From Flavobacterium sp. Leaf82 (GTDB lineage: Bacteria > Bacteroidota > Bacteroidia > Flavobacteriales > Flavobacteriaceae), in NCBI RefSeq assembly GCF_001422725.1, contig NZ_LMMA01000004.1, positions 28,852 through 92,851 of the forward strand: a stretch of 64,000 nucleotides of DNA, given 5' to 3'. Below the pieces are notes generated by a model. It worked only from the letters and a program-made list of their open reading frames with translations. It searched no databases and had not been told where the DNA came from. Position numbers and translations under genes: made by a program. Of this stretch, positions 16,086 to 28,373 are shown piece by piece. Position 1 is the stretch's first letter. Each line of letters opens with the position of its first letter.

Positions 16086-17702
16086 ATGTCTGGATTATTG
16101 GCCGTTATTGGTAAAGGAAAAGACCCGCAACTCGTAAAAGAGCTTTCTACAAGAATGTCGCATCGTGGTCCCGATGAGAGTGATTTACATATTATGGAAA
16201 ATGGCAGCATTATTTGCCATGAAAGTTTGTCGATTATCGATTTGAAATCAGGCAAACAGCCTATTCAGGGAACTGGTAAAGCCTGGATGGTACATGATGG
16301 AGAAATTTATAATTATCAGGAATTAAAAGACACCGTTTTAAAAGATCACACTTTTAGAACAAAATCAGATTCTGAAGTAATCGTGCATTTGTACGAAGAA
16401 TTTGGATATAAGTTTTGTAATATGCTCGATGGAGATTTTGCTTTTGTGATTGTCGATGGAGACAATTATATTGCGGCAAGAGATGCAGTTGGTGTTAAGC
16501 CTTTGTATTACGGACTTGACGAAAGAGGCAGGATTTATTTTTCGTCAGAAATGAAATCTATTGCAGATCAATGTAAATCATTTTCGACTTTTCCTCCGGG
16601 ACATTATTATACAGGAAAAACAGGATTCGTAAAATATTATAATCCGGAATATGAAGATCATTCTAATGCTAATAAATCGTTAGATCTGGATCTTGTTCGG
16701 GAATCGTTAATCAATGCAACGCGTAAACGTTTAATGAGCGAAGTTCCGGTTGGGGTCTTACTTTCAGGAGGTTTAGATTCGTCATTAACATCTGCAATTG
16801 CGGCTCGATTATTAAAAGAAAACGGTAAAAAGCTAAAATCTTTTTCTATAGGTTTAGATGCAGATTCACCGGATAATATTGCAGCAAGAAAAGCAGCTGA
16901 ATTTTTAGAAACAGAACATCACGAAATACATTTTACAGTAGAAGAAGGTGTTGCTATTTTAGAAAAAGTAATCTATCATATTGAGACTTACGATATTATT
17001 TCGGTAAGATCAGGAGTTCCAATGTATTTGTTAGCAAAAGCAATCGCAGATCAGGGTGTTAAAGTAATTCTTTCCGGTGAAGGCGCAGATGAAGTTTTTG
17101 GAGGTCATTTGTATTTTAGAAATGCACCTTCTGCAGAGGAATTTCAGGATGAAACGATCGAAAGAGTGCAGAAATTATTTACTGCCGATTTATTGCGTGC
17201 CGATAAAACAACAATGGCACACGGATTAGAAGCAAGGATTCCGTTTTTGGACAAAGAGTTTTTAGATGTTTCAATTCGAATTAAAACAGAAGAAAAACAG
17301 CCAAAAACATACGATAATGTCGAGAAATACATTTTAAGAAAAGCATTTGATACGCCTGATAAACCATATTTACCAGCAGAAATTTTATGGAGACAAAAAG
17401 AACAGTTTTCTGATGGTGTAGGATACAATTGGGTAGATGAATTGATTGAATATTGTGCGGGACAAGTTTCGGACGAGCAATTAGCCGGAGCAAGCACTGA
17501 ATTCCCTTATAATTCGCCAACTACAAAAGAAGCTTATTTATACAGATCCATATTCCATAAATTTTATCCACAAGTCAGCGCTGCGCAAACAGTTCGAAAA
17601 TGGATACCAAAATGGCAGGAAAACCAGGATCCAAGCGGAAGAGCGAATGCTGCTCACGTAAAAGCAGATATAGAAATATCAAAAGCCGGAGTAACAGTTT
17701 AG
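16086..17702 (+). CDS. asparagine synthetase-like protein with inactive glutaminase domain
   Basis: This 538-residue paralogue of the preceding AsnB has the same two domains, but the glutaminase site is broken. The nucleophile is Ser2 (MSGLLAVI). The Arg of HERL is Ser47 (HESLSIID). The Asn of NGEIYN is Asp71 (HDGEIYN). Glu73 and the Asp of SDSEVIV remain. The synthetase half is intact: LLSGGLDSS (about 223-231), SGEGADEVFGGHLYF and WRQKEQFSDGVGYNW. It may therefore use free ammonia, borrow ammonia from its neighbour, act on another carboxylate, or be regulatory. The start is fixed by the domain beginning. Flanking terminators at 15813 and 17756 suggest a single-gene transcript. Confidence 0.9.
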   Translation: MSGLLAVIGKGKDPQLVKELSTRMSHRGPDESDLHIMENGSIICHESLSIIDLKSGKQPIQGTGKAWMVHDGEIYNYQELKDTVLKDHTFRTKSDSEVIVHLYEEFGYKFCNMLDGDFAFVIVDGDNYIAARDAVGVKPLYYGLDERGRIYFSSEMKSIADQCKSFSTFPPGHYYTGKTGFVKYYNPEYEDHSNANKSLDLDLVRESLINATRKRLMSEVPVGVLLSGGLDSSLTSAIAARLLKENGKKLKSFSIGLDADSPDNIAARKAAEFLETEHHEIHFTVEEGVAILEKVIYHIETYDIISVRSGVPMYLLAKAIADQGVKVILSGEGADEVFGGHLYFRNAPSAEEFQDETIERVQKLFTADLLRADKTTMAHGLEARIPFLDKEFLDVSIRIKTEEKQPKTYDNVEKYILRKAFDTPDKPYLPAEILWRQKEQFSDGVGYNWVDELIEYCAGQVSDEQLAGASTEFPYNSPTTKEAYLYRSIFHKFYPQVSAAQTVRKWIPKWQENQDPSGRANAAHVKADIEISKAGVTV

Positions 17703-17755
17703 AAATTCAAAAAAAATAAATTCTAAAATTATAATTTAGAGTCAAATAACAGAAG

Positions 17756-17794
17756 TCCGAAACTACATTTCAAGTGTTGGTTTCGGATTTTTTT
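17756..17794 (+). terminator. terminator after the asparagine synthetase paralogue
   Basis: TCCGAAAC at 17756-17763 pairs with GTTTCGGA at 17780-17787, followed by seven T. It ends the synthetase transcript before gyrB. Confidence 0.8.
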
Positions 17795-17941
17795 ATGTTA
17801 TTTCTATTTTTTGAATTTGGAATTTGTGAAAATTAGAATTTAAAGTTGGCTTTTGTCGTTTTTTATGTTTTTTTGCACAATAGTGTTAATAACTTAAGTG
17901 CTTTAAGTCGTATTTTAACGGATATATAATTTGCGTTTTTA

Positions 17942-17949
17942 TATATTTG
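17942..17949 (+). promoter_or_regulatory. candidate -7 box of gyrB
   Basis: TATATTTG fits TAnnTTTG exactly, 38 bases before the gyrB start. No -33 TTTG was found at the usual spacing, so the call rests on the -7 box and its position. Confidence 0.5.
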
Positions 17950-17957
17950 CGTGTTAG

Positions 17958-19928
<1,971 letters not shown>

Positions 19929-19942
19929 TAAATTTTAATCGT

Positions 19943-19988
19943 CAATTCGTTTAATTGTTTAAATTTACTTAGACGATTAAACGAATTG
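19943..19988. repeat. inverted repeat between gyrB and mdh
   Basis: CAATTCGTTTAATTGT at 19943-19958 pairs with ACGATTAAACGAATTG at 19973-19988 with one or two mismatches. No T-run follows. Related words (AACGAATTAACGATTAAACAA) occur at about 38610-38632 before valS, so this is probably a dispersed repeat. Confidence 0.55.
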
Positions 19989-20037
19989 TCAATTTATCAA
20001 ACAAACAAATTAATTAATAACCGATAAAGTATAAAAT

Positions 20038-20973
20038 ATGAAAGTTACCATTGTAGGAGCAGGAAATGTTGGAGCTACATGTGCAGATGTTATTTCTTAT
20101 AGAGGAATTGCAAGCGAAGTAGTGTTGTTGGATATTAAAGAAGGTTTTGCCGAAGGGAAAGCGTTGGATATTATGCAATGTGCGACAAATACAGGTTTTA
20201 ATACCAAAGTATCTGGCGTAACCAACGATTATTCTAAAACCGCTGGAAGTGATGTAGTAGTAATTACATCAGGAATTCCAAGAAAACCAGGAATGACTCG
20301 TGAAGAATTGATTGGTATAAACGCAGGAATTGTAAAAACAGTTGCTGAAAATGTATTGAAATTTTCTCCAAATACTATAATTGTTGTAGTTTCTAATCCA
20401 ATGGATACTATGACCTATTTAGCTTTGAAATCTACCGGATTACCAAAAAACAGAATTATTGGTATGGGTGGAGCGTTAGATAGTTCTCGTTTCAGAACGT
20501 ATCTTTCTTTGGCTTTAGATAAACCTGCAAATGATATCTCAGCAATGGTTATTGGTGGTCATGGTGATACGACTATGATTCCTTTAACTCGTTTGGCGTC
20601 TTATAACGGAATTCCGGTAACAGAATTTCTTTCAGAAGAAGTATTGCAAAAAGTAGCTGCTGATACAATGGTTGGCGGAGCTACCCTTACAGGTCTTTTA
20701 GGAACATCAGCATGGTATGCGCCAGGAGCTTCTGTTGCTTTCCTTGTAGATAGTATTTTAAACGATCAGAAGAAAATGATTGCATGTTCTGTTTTTGTTG
20801 AAGGAGAATACGGGCAAAATGATATATGTATAGGTGTACCGTGTATAATTGGTAAAAACGGAGTAGAAGAAATTTTAGACATCAAATTAAATGACCAGGA
20901 AAAAGCTTTATTTGCTAAAAGTGCAGATGCGGTTAGAGGCATGAATGATGCTCTAAAATCGATTTTAGTATAA
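20038..20973 (+). CDS. mdh: malate dehydrogenase
   Basis: This 311-residue NAD-dependent enzyme interconverts malate and oxaloacetate in the citric acid cycle. It starts with the Rossmann motif MKVTIVGAGNVGATCADVI, has an acidic LLDIKEG for NAD, and VVVITSGIPRKPGMTREEL, the mobile loop with the substrate arginines. VSNPMDTMTYLA, then GGALDSSRFRTYL and the catalytic GGHGDTTMIP (His about 175) follow. The wording matches the LDH-like MDH group common in Bacteroidota. It follows gyrB after a palindrome and is closed by a strong hairpin at 20993. Confidence 0.95.
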   Translation: MKVTIVGAGNVGATCADVISYRGIASEVVLLDIKEGFAEGKALDIMQCATNTGFNTKVSGVTNDYSKTAGSDVVVITSGIPRKPGMTREELIGINAGIVKTVAENVLKFSPNTIIVVVSNPMDTMTYLALKSTGLPKNRIIGMGGALDSSRFRTYLSLALDKPANDISAMVIGGHGDTTMIPLTRLASYNGIPVTEFLSEEVLQKVAADTMVGGATLTGLLGTSAWYAPGASVAFLVDSILNDQKKMIACSVFVEGEYGQNDICIGVPCIIGKNGVEEILDIKLNDQEKALFAKSADAVRGMNDALKSILV

Positions 20974-20992
20974 GGATTTTCGAAAAAAAAGG

Positions 20993-21022
20993 AAAAGACT
21001 GCACTTTTGCAGTCTTTTTTTT
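20993..21022 (+). terminator. terminator after mdh
   Basis: AAAAGACTGCA and TGCAGTCTTTT close a CTTT loop, followed by more T (to 21022). Confidence 0.85.
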
Positions 21023-21042
21023 AAGATTAATTAATAAATAAA

Positions 21043-21073
21043 TTGGTTAATCTTTTCGTTAATTATATATTTG
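21043..21073 (+). promoter_or_regulatory. secDF promoter
   Basis: TTG at 21043-21045 and TATATTTG at 21066-21073 are 20 bases apart and match the Bacteroidota -33/-7 promoter pattern. The leader to the ATG at 21201 would be about 120 bases. Confidence 0.6.
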
Positions 21074-21200
21074 CTCGGTTTAAAAAAAATGTGGTAATTC
21101 GTGATCTCGATTTTTTAGTTTTAAAAACTCATGTCAGGACTTATTTTATGGGACTTTAAAACAAAAACAAACAATAAAACATAATTAATTTTTAGTAATA

Positions 21201-24173
21201 ATGCAGAATAAAGGACTTATTAAATTTTTCGCAATTCTATTTGCATTGGTAAGTATTTACCAACTTTCTTTCACTTTTGTGGCAAATAACGTCAAAAGTG
21301 AAGCTAAAGCTTTTGCAGGAGATAATCCTGACAAGGAATTAAAATATTTAGATTCTATTGGTAAAGAAAAAGTGTTAAACCTTGGTTTTTCGGATTTTAC
21401 TTATAACGAAGTAAAAAACAAACAACTTAATAAAGGTCTTGACTTAGAAGGAGGAATCAACGTGATTCTTCAAATTTCTATTAAAGATGTTTTGAAAGGT
21501 TTAGCTAACAATTCTAAAAATCCGGTATTTAATAAATCATTAGCTGATGCATCTGCAAATTTAGAAGGAAACAAAACCTATTTAAATAAGTTTTTTGAAG
21601 CTTTTGAAGCGAATTCAAACGGAACAGTGAAATTAGCTTCACCTGATATTTTTGCAAACAGAAGTTTACAAGGAGAAGGTGGAATCGATTTTCAAATGTC
21701 TGATTCGCAAGTTCAAAAAGTAATTAAAAGAAAAGTTGATGAGTCTGTTGAAAGTGCTTACAAAGTATTGAGAGAGCGTATCGACAAATTTGGTGTTACA
21801 CAACCAAACATTCAAAAATTAGGAGAAACAGGAAGAATCTTAGTAGAGCTTCCAGGTGCGAAGGATGTTGATAGAATTAAAAAATTATTAGGTGGAAAAG
21901 CTCAATTAGAGTTCTGGGAAACTTATAAAGTTGAGGAAATTGGAAACTTTTTAGTTGCTTCTAACGAAGCTTTGAAAAAGACTGAAATCAAAAAAACAGA
22001 AACTAAAACTGTTGCTAAAGATTCATTGAATGCTTTATTAACTGATGCTAAAGATTCAGTTGAGACTAAAAAAGGAAACAACCCGTTATTTGACAAAATG
22101 TTAGGTCAGGGTGGTGGACCGGTTTTAGGTTATTTTGCAACAAAAGATACTGCTGCTGTAAACGCATATTTTAAAAGAGCAGACATAAGAGTTTTATTGG
22201 CTGCTGACCAACATAATGCAAAATTTGTTTGGAGTAAACCAACTACTATAAAAGATGCAAAAGGAAAAGATCTTGAAGCTGTAGAATTATATGCTTTAAA
22301 AGGTAACAGAGATAACGTTCCTGCAATGAGCGGTGGTGTTGTAACTGATGCAAAAGATACTTTTGACCAATTAGGAAAACCAGCTGTTTCTATGCAAATG
22401 AACAGTCAGGGTGCTAAAGTTTGGGAAGAATTAACAGGTAGAGCTTTCTCTCAAAAAGGATATATTGCTATTGTTTTGGATAACATCGTTTATTCTGCTC
22501 CTGGTGTTACAAGTGGACCAATTGCTGGTGGAAGATCTGAAATTACAGGTTCTTTTGATGTTGCTGAAACTAAAGATTTAGCTAACGTATTAAATGCAGG
22601 TAAATTACCGGCTTCTGCTGATATTGTTCAATCAACTGTTGTAGGACCATCTTTAGGTCAGGCTGCAATTGATGCAGGTACAATTTCATCTGTATTAGGA
22701 TTTTTATTAGTTTGTTTATGGATGGTATTCTATTATGGTAAAGCGGGTTGGTATGCTAACCTTGCATTATTATTGAACTTACTTTTCTTATTCGGGATTA
22801 TGGCAAGTTTTGGTTTTGTATTAACATTACCAGGTATTGCAGGTATCGTACTTACATTAGGTACGGCGGTAGATGCGAATATTATTATATTTGAAAGAGC
22901 AAAAGAAGAATTGCGTGAAGGTAAATCTTTAGCTGAAGCAGTTACAGAATCTTACGGATGGCATGGAGCAATGCGTTCTATTATTGATGCGAACGTAACA
23001 CACGTTTTAACTGGAGCAATCTTGTTTATTTTTGGAACAGGACCAATTAAAGGTTTTGCATTAACATTGCTTATTGGTATTGTAACGTCAATGTTTACAT
23101 CAATTTTTATCGCTAGAATTTTTATCGACAGAAATATTGCTGGAAAAGCTGATTTGACTTTCTCTACAAATATTACTAAAAACTGGTTTACTAATTTCCA
23201 CTTTGACTTTATTAAAATCAAAAAATTCACTTATATCTTCTCTTCTATTGTAGTTGTAGTAAGTTTAACTTCTATCTTCTTTGTTAACGGATTAGATGAA
23301 GGTGTTGATTTTGTTGGAGGAAGAACTTTCCAGGTTAAATTCGAAAAACCAATTGATGCTACAACAGTTTCAGATGAATTATCTGCAGCTTTTGGAACTC
23401 CGGTTGAGGCTAAGATTTTAGGTGATGATGATCAATTAAAAATCACTACAAAATATAAAATTAAAGAAGATGGTGTTGCTATCGACGAAGAAGTGAATCA
23501 AAAATTATACGCTGCTTTGCAAAAGTATTACCCAAACACTACTTACGATAAATTCATCAACTCATTTGATGGTAAAAGAATTGGTGTATTACAGGCTTCT
23601 AAAGTTGGAGCTTCTATCTCTGAGGATATCAAAACTAACTCATACTGGGCAGTTCTTGGTGCAATGGCGGCTATTTTCTTATACTTAATGGTATCTTTCC
23701 GTAAATGGCAATATTCATTAGGTGCGATCGCAGCTGTAGCGCATGACGTTATCTTTGTATTAGGTATCTACTCTTTATGTTATAAATTCATGCCTTTCCA
23801 CATGGAAATGGATCAGCACTTTATCGCTGCAATTCTTACCGTTATTGGTTATTCTATGAATGATACCGTAATTGTATTTGACAGGGTTAGAGAGTTCATC
23901 ATTGGTAACCGTAAAGGTACTTTCGAAGATATCGTAAATGCTTCTATTAATACTACTTTATCAAGAACGTTGAATACGTCATTAATGATGATCATTGTAT
24001 TATTGACAATGTTTATCTTTGGTGGAGAATCTATCAGAGGATTTATCTTCGCGATGTTAGTAGGTATTGTTGTAGGAACTTACTCTTCATTATTTATCGC
24101 TACACCAGTATTGGTTGATACGATTTCAAGTGATGAGAAACATACAATCGAAGAAAAACACAAACAAGCATAA
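21201..24173 (+). CDS. secDF: protein translocase subunit SecDF (fused)
   Basis: This 990-residue fusion has SecD in the first two thirds and SecF in the last third. It starts with a membrane helix (FFAILFALVSIYQLSFTFV), then the SecD motif LDLEGGINVILQIS (about 80-93) and a large periplasmic region. Next come a six-helix bundle with LTLGTAVDANIIIFERAKEE, a second anchor near 680, FVGGRTFQVKF of SecF (about 706-716), and another bundle with MNDTVIVFDRVREF (about 887-900). SecDF uses the proton motive force to help pull secreted proteins through SecYEG. The fused form is normal in Bacteroidota. It has its own promoter and terminator. Confidence 0.96.
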   Translation: MQNKGLIKFFAILFALVSIYQLSFTFVANNVKSEAKAFAGDNPDKELKYLDSIGKEKVLNLGFSDFTYNEVKNKQLNKGLDLEGGINVILQISIKDVLKGLANNSKNPVFNKSLADASANLEGNKTYLNKFFEAFEANSNGTVKLASPDIFANRSLQGEGGIDFQMSDSQVQKVIKRKVDESVESAYKVLRERIDKFGVTQPNIQKLGETGRILVELPGAKDVDRIKKLLGGKAQLEFWETYKVEEIGNFLVASNEALKKTEIKKTETKTVAKDSLNALLTDAKDSVETKKGNNPLFDKMLGQGGGPVLGYFATKDTAAVNAYFKRADIRVLLAADQHNAKFVWSKPTTIKDAKGKDLEAVELYALKGNRDNVPAMSGGVVTDAKDTFDQLGKPAVSMQMNSQGAKVWEELTGRAFSQKGYIAIVLDNIVYSAPGVTSGPIAGGRSEITGSFDVAETKDLANVLNAGKLPASADIVQSTVVGPSLGQAAIDAGTISSVLGFLLVCLWMVFYYGKAGWYANLALLLNLLFLFGIMASFGFVLTLPGIAGIVLTLGTAVDANIIIFERAKEELREGKSLAEAVTESYGWHGAMRSIIDANVTHVLTGAILFIFGTGPIKGFALTLLIGIVTSMFTSIFIARIFIDRNIAGKADLTFSTNITKNWFTNFHFDFIKIKKFTYIFSSIVVVVSLTSIFFVNGLDEGVDFVGGRTFQVKFEKPIDATTVSDELSAAFGTPVEAKILGDDDQLKITTKYKIKEDGVAIDEEVNQKLYAALQKYYPNTTYDKFINSFDGKRIGVLQASKVGASISEDIKTNSYWAVLGAMAAIFLYLMVSFRKWQYSLGAIAAVAHDVIFVLGIYSLCYKFMPFHMEMDQHFIAAILTVIGYSMNDTVIVFDRVREFIIGNRKGTFEDIVNASINTTLSRTLNTSLMMIIVLLTMFIFGGESIRGFIFAMLVGIVVGTYSSLFIATPVLVDTISSDEKHTIEEKHKQA

Positions 24174-24197
24174 TTGCAAGTTTATATAAATTAAAAA

Positions 24198-24226
24198 AGA
24201 TCCAGCGAAAGTTGGATCTTTTTTTT
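24198..24226 (+). terminator. terminator after secDF
   Basis: AGATCCA pairs with TGGATCT around GCGAAAGT, followed by eight T. Confidence 0.85.
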
Positions 24227-24577
24227 ATGTTATAAAATATGATAAGTTCTAAATTTTAAACTCCAATTTACGGAATACGGAGGTAATAATTTAGTTTTGT
24301 TTATTAAGGCTTTCTATTTTGGTTATAGTAAAAGGTTCAATCTTGAAAGCTGATTTAATTTACATTTAGAGGTTGAAATCAAAATTGTGGGCAGCTTGTT
24401 TTTATACAAAACATCACAATCATTGTCATTTCAACAAAGGAGAATCTCGTCGAGGAACTGTTCTGATGATATCTTTATCAGGATATTCAATATATTATTA
24501 GTCCTGAATTACGGGTTTAGAGTATTCAATTTAAGAATAAAAACTTCGAAACAGGTTAGATGTTATCTATAAAGAAA
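24227..24577. other. intergenic stretch with one dispersed-repeat copy
   Basis: No gene is supported here. A 61-codon plus-strand frame at 24387-24572 is not convincing, because it runs through a copy of the TCATTTC...GGAGAATC repeat (24424-24447). The rest is AT-rich and featureless to my reading. Confidence 0.5.
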
Positions 24578-24606
24578 AAGCCCAATATCGTGAAGATATT
24601 GGGCTT
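24578..24606. terminator. terminator at the end of the cysS-yidD-lgt unit (could act both ways)
   Basis: AAGCCCAATATC at 24578-24589 pairs perfectly with GATATTGGGCTT at 24595-24606. On the minus strand it is followed by a T-rich run (CTTTTTCTTTAT). It lies 23 bases after the lgt stop. Confidence 0.85.
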
Positions 24607-24628
24607 TCTATATTTTGAATACTTTTTT

Positions 24629-25561
24629 TTATGATTCAGATAATGGGTTTCTTTGTGCTCTAATAACAAAGAATAGCCCAATAATGATAAAAGGAATACT
24701 CAGCCATTGTCCTGTTGAGAAAATGCCTAATTCGTTCTCAAAACCTCCCTGACTTTCTTTTACAAATTCTACTATAAAACGTACTACGAATAAAAGAACA
24801 AGGAAAGAGCCAAATAATAATCCTGATTTAAGTCTTGCATTTGTTTTCCAGTACATAAAGAAAAGAACTGCAAAAACAAAAATATAAGCGATTCCTTCGT
24901 ATAATTGAGTTGGATGTTTTGAAGGCACCTGAGCTAATAAATCAGCAAATTTAGGATCTGTAGCAATTGCTGTGTAAGCTGCTTTTGGATCTGCGATTTG
25001 TGTTGCATTTACAGCTTCTGATTTACTGAACTGATCGTGTAAAAAACGGATTCCAAATGCTGAATCAGTAGCTTTTCCTATGATTTCAGAATTAAAAAAG
25101 TTCCCTAAACGAACAAAGATAGCGCCACTTGCAACCGGAATTACAACACGGTCTAAAATCCATAATAAAGGACGTTTTAAGATCATTTTACTATAGTAAT
25201 ACATCGCAACAATAATCGCAATTGCTGCTCCGTGACTTGCTAATCCCTGAAAACCTGTAAACTCAAATTTTGGTTCAAATCTAACCGGTAAAAAGATTTC
25301 AAGTAAATGATTTCTAAAATATTCCCAGTCATAGAACAAAACATGTCCTAAACGTGCTCCTATCAAAGTAGCTAAAACAGTCCAGACAAATAAAGAATCT
25401 AATTTCTCTAGTGATTCATTTTCGCGTTCAAAAATCTTTTTCATTATGAACCAGCCTAAACCAAAAGCGATTACGAACATTAAACTGTAGTAACGAATCA
25501 TAAAAAATCCTAAATCGATTCCTTCAGAAGGATTCCAAATGATATTTGAGGAAAGTGTCAT
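24629..25561 (-). CDS. lgt: prolipoprotein diacylglyceryl transferase
   Basis: This 310-residue inner-membrane enzyme moves diacylglycerol from phosphatidylglycerol to the lipobox cysteine of prolipoproteins. About seven helices are visible. Motifs include RYYSLMFVIAFGLGW, GARLGHVLFYDW (about 78-89), GLASHGAAIAI, the signature RLGNFFNSEIIG (about 151-162) and HPTQLYEGIAY. Between RLGNFFNS and HPTQLYEG it carries a longer soluble loop (about 175-215, Ala/Asp-rich) than many Lgt proteins. It is the third gene of cysS-yidD-lgt on the minus strand, 63 bases after yidD. Lipoproteins with clear lipoboxes occur in this same window. Confidence 0.95.
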   Translation of the reverse strand: MTLSSNIIWNPSEGIDLGFFMIRYYSLMFVIAFGLGWFIMKKIFERENESLEKLDSLFVWTVLATLIGARLGHVLFYDWEYFRNHLLEIFLPVRFEPKFEFTGFQGLASHGAAIAIIVAMYYYSKMILKRPLLWILDRVVIPVASGAIFVRLGNFFNSEIIGKATDSAFGIRFLHDQFSKSEAVNATQIADPKAAYTAIATDPKFADLLAQVPSKHPTQLYEGIAYIFVFAVLFFMYWKTNARLKSGLLFGSFLVLLFVVRFIVEFVKESQGGFENELGIFSTGQWLSIPFIIIGLFFVIRAQRNPLSES

Positions 25562-25624
25562 ATTTTAAATTGTTTTTTGTGTGTAAAAATAAATATTAAA
25601 AGCAAAGAAGCTGTTTATATAAAG

Positions 25625-25864
25625 TTAATGTTTGTGTGAACATTTCTTTTCAGGAACAGGGTCATAACCGGTTCTTCCCCATGGATTACAACTCAAAATT
25701 CGTTTGATTCCCAGATATCCGCCATACAGTAATCCATGAGTTTGCAATGCCTGAATCATGTAAGTCGAACACGTAGGTTCGAATCTGCAGCTTGCCGGTG
25801 TAAAAGGCGAAATTGCAGTTTGATAAAAGCGAACTAATAAAACAAATGGAGTAGTTACTTTCAT
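25625..25864 (-). CDS. yidD: membrane protein insertion efficiency factor YidD
   Basis: This 79-residue protein has the full YidD pattern: [19 protein letters not shown] near the start, then [11 protein letters not shown] and [20 protein letters not shown]. The amphipathic N-terminal helix lies on the inner membrane and helps YidC insert proteins. It sits 22 bases after cysS and 63 before lgt, so the three are probably one transcript. The C-terminus is short and histidine/lysine-rich (EKKCSHKH). Confidence 0.93.
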   Translation of the reverse strand: MKVTTPFVLLVRFYQTAISPFTPASCRFEPTCSTYMIQALQTHGLLYGGYLGIKRILSCNPWGRTGYDPVPEKKCSHKH

Positions 25865-25886
25865 GATTTATTAGAAAATGAATTGA

Positions 25887-27365
<1,479 letters not shown>

Positions 27366-27390
27366 TGTATAAATGTTTGTTGATGTTTTA

Positions 27391-27469
27391 GGAGCTAATC
27401 CTGCTATTCGCTATATCTTTTATGGTGAACCCCACCATAAAAGGATGTCGCTGCTATCAGGGCTAGGCC
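27391..27469. repeat. REP-like palindromic element between folE and cysS
   Basis: The element runs from GGAGCTAATCCTGCTATTCG to GGGCTAGGCC. Its core is a hairpin, CTTTTATGGTG (27417-27427) and CACCATAAAAG (27433-27443). The flanks, reading inwards, are GGAGCTA...TATTCGCTATAT and GGATGTCGCTGCTATCAGGGCTAG. It resembles a repeat form I recognise from flavobacterial intergenic regions. A diverged relative may lie near 48906-49025. The strong core stem may also act as the folE transcript end. Confidence 0.65.
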
Positions 27470-27498
27470 ATAAATATAATAGAAATTTTGTGTAAAAA

Positions 27499-28170
27499 CT
27501 AAAACTGTGTGTCTAACTTGATGTAATCTAAAAATTCTCTTTTAGTTTGAGGATCTTTAAATTTACCACCAAATTCAGAGGTTACAGTGCTGCTTTCGAT
27601 ATCTTTAATACCTCTTGAGTTTACACAAAGGTGTTTGGCATCGATCACGCAGGCAACATCTTCAGTACCTAAAGCTTTTTGTAATTCCTGAACAATTTGC
27701 ATAGTCAAACGCTCCTGAACCTGAGGTCTCTTTGCGTAATATTCTACGATTCGGTTCATTTTTGATAAACCAATAACTCTTCCGCTCGAAATATAAGCAA
27801 CGTGGGCGCGCCCTATAATTGGTAGTAAATGGTGTTCGCAGGTAGAATAAACGGTAATGTTTTTCTCGACTAACATTTCACCGTATTTATAATTATTATC
27901 AAAAGTAGACGCTTTTGGTTGTTTTGAAGGATTTAAACCACCAAAAATTTCCTTTACAAACATTTTTGCTACTCGGTTTGGAGTACCTTTAATGCTGTCA
28001 TCTGTTAAATCCATACCTAAAGTCTGTAGGATGCTTTCAACATCTTTTTTTATTCTTTCTATTTTTTCATCATCACTTAAGTCAAAAGCATCCTGTCTTA
28101 CAGGGTTTTGAGCGTTGCTGCTAAAATGATTGTCTCCTGTTTCGTCTAAAAAATCTTCGTTATTTATCAT
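27499..28170 (-). CDS. folE: GTP cyclohydrolase I
   Basis: This 223-residue enzyme opens GTP to 7,8-dihydroneopterin triphosphate, the first step of folate synthesis and of other pterin pathways. The catalytic core begins near residue 45. It has GTPNRVAKMFVKEIF, the zinc site Cys-His-His in STCEHHLLPIIGRAHVAYI (about 109-127), GLSKMNRIVEYYAKRPQVQE and the second zinc cysteine in HLCVNSRGI (about 179-187). The first 40 residues are acidic and variable, as in other members. It is followed by a REP-like element and cysS; no operon partner is implied. Confidence 0.95.
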   Translation of the reverse strand: MINNEDFLDETGDNHFSSNAQNPVRQDAFDLSDDEKIERIKKDVESILQTLGMDLTDDSIKGTPNRVAKMFVKEIFGGLNPSKQPKASTFDNNYKYGEMLVEKNITVYSTCEHHLLPIIGRAHVAYISSGRVIGLSKMNRIVEYYAKRPQVQERLTMQIVQELQKALGTEDVACVIDAKHLCVNSRGIKDIESSTVTSEFGGKFKDPQTKREFLDYIKLDTQF

Positions 28171-28317
28171 TAAAAACTACTATTAGTATGGGTATATCTT
28201 TTTAAGGCGGTAAAGATAATTAATAAAAAGCAAACCTTTTCTATGGTTTTTACTATTTAATTGATGGTTTTTAGATATAATTTAAATTAAAACCAAAATG
28301 CTGTTTTTTTAAAATAC

Positions 28318-28350
28318 AAAAGACAATAACATAGCGTGTTATTGTCTTTT
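28318..28350. terminator. terminator after the aminotransferase gene
   Basis: AAAAGACAATAACA (28318-28331) pairs perfectly with TGTTATTGTCTTTT (28337-28350). It lies 24 bases past the stop of the minus-strand aminotransferase gene and before folE. Confidence 0.8.
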
Positions 28351-28373
28351 TGAAAACTTTTATTATTTGTATT

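Noticed and set aside
24387-24572. 61-codon plus-strand frame after secDF
   Set aside because: It runs through a copy of the dispersed TCATTTC repeat and has no family resemblance.
25775-25795. GGTTCGAATCTG, resembling a tRNA T-loop
   Set aside because: It lies within the conserved part of yidD (CRFEPTC) and no cloverleaf can be drawn around it.
27391-27469. Possible T-box or other riboswitch before cysS
   Set aside because: The element matches a repeat pattern rather than a T-box, has no T-box sequence, and is absent in that form before valS.
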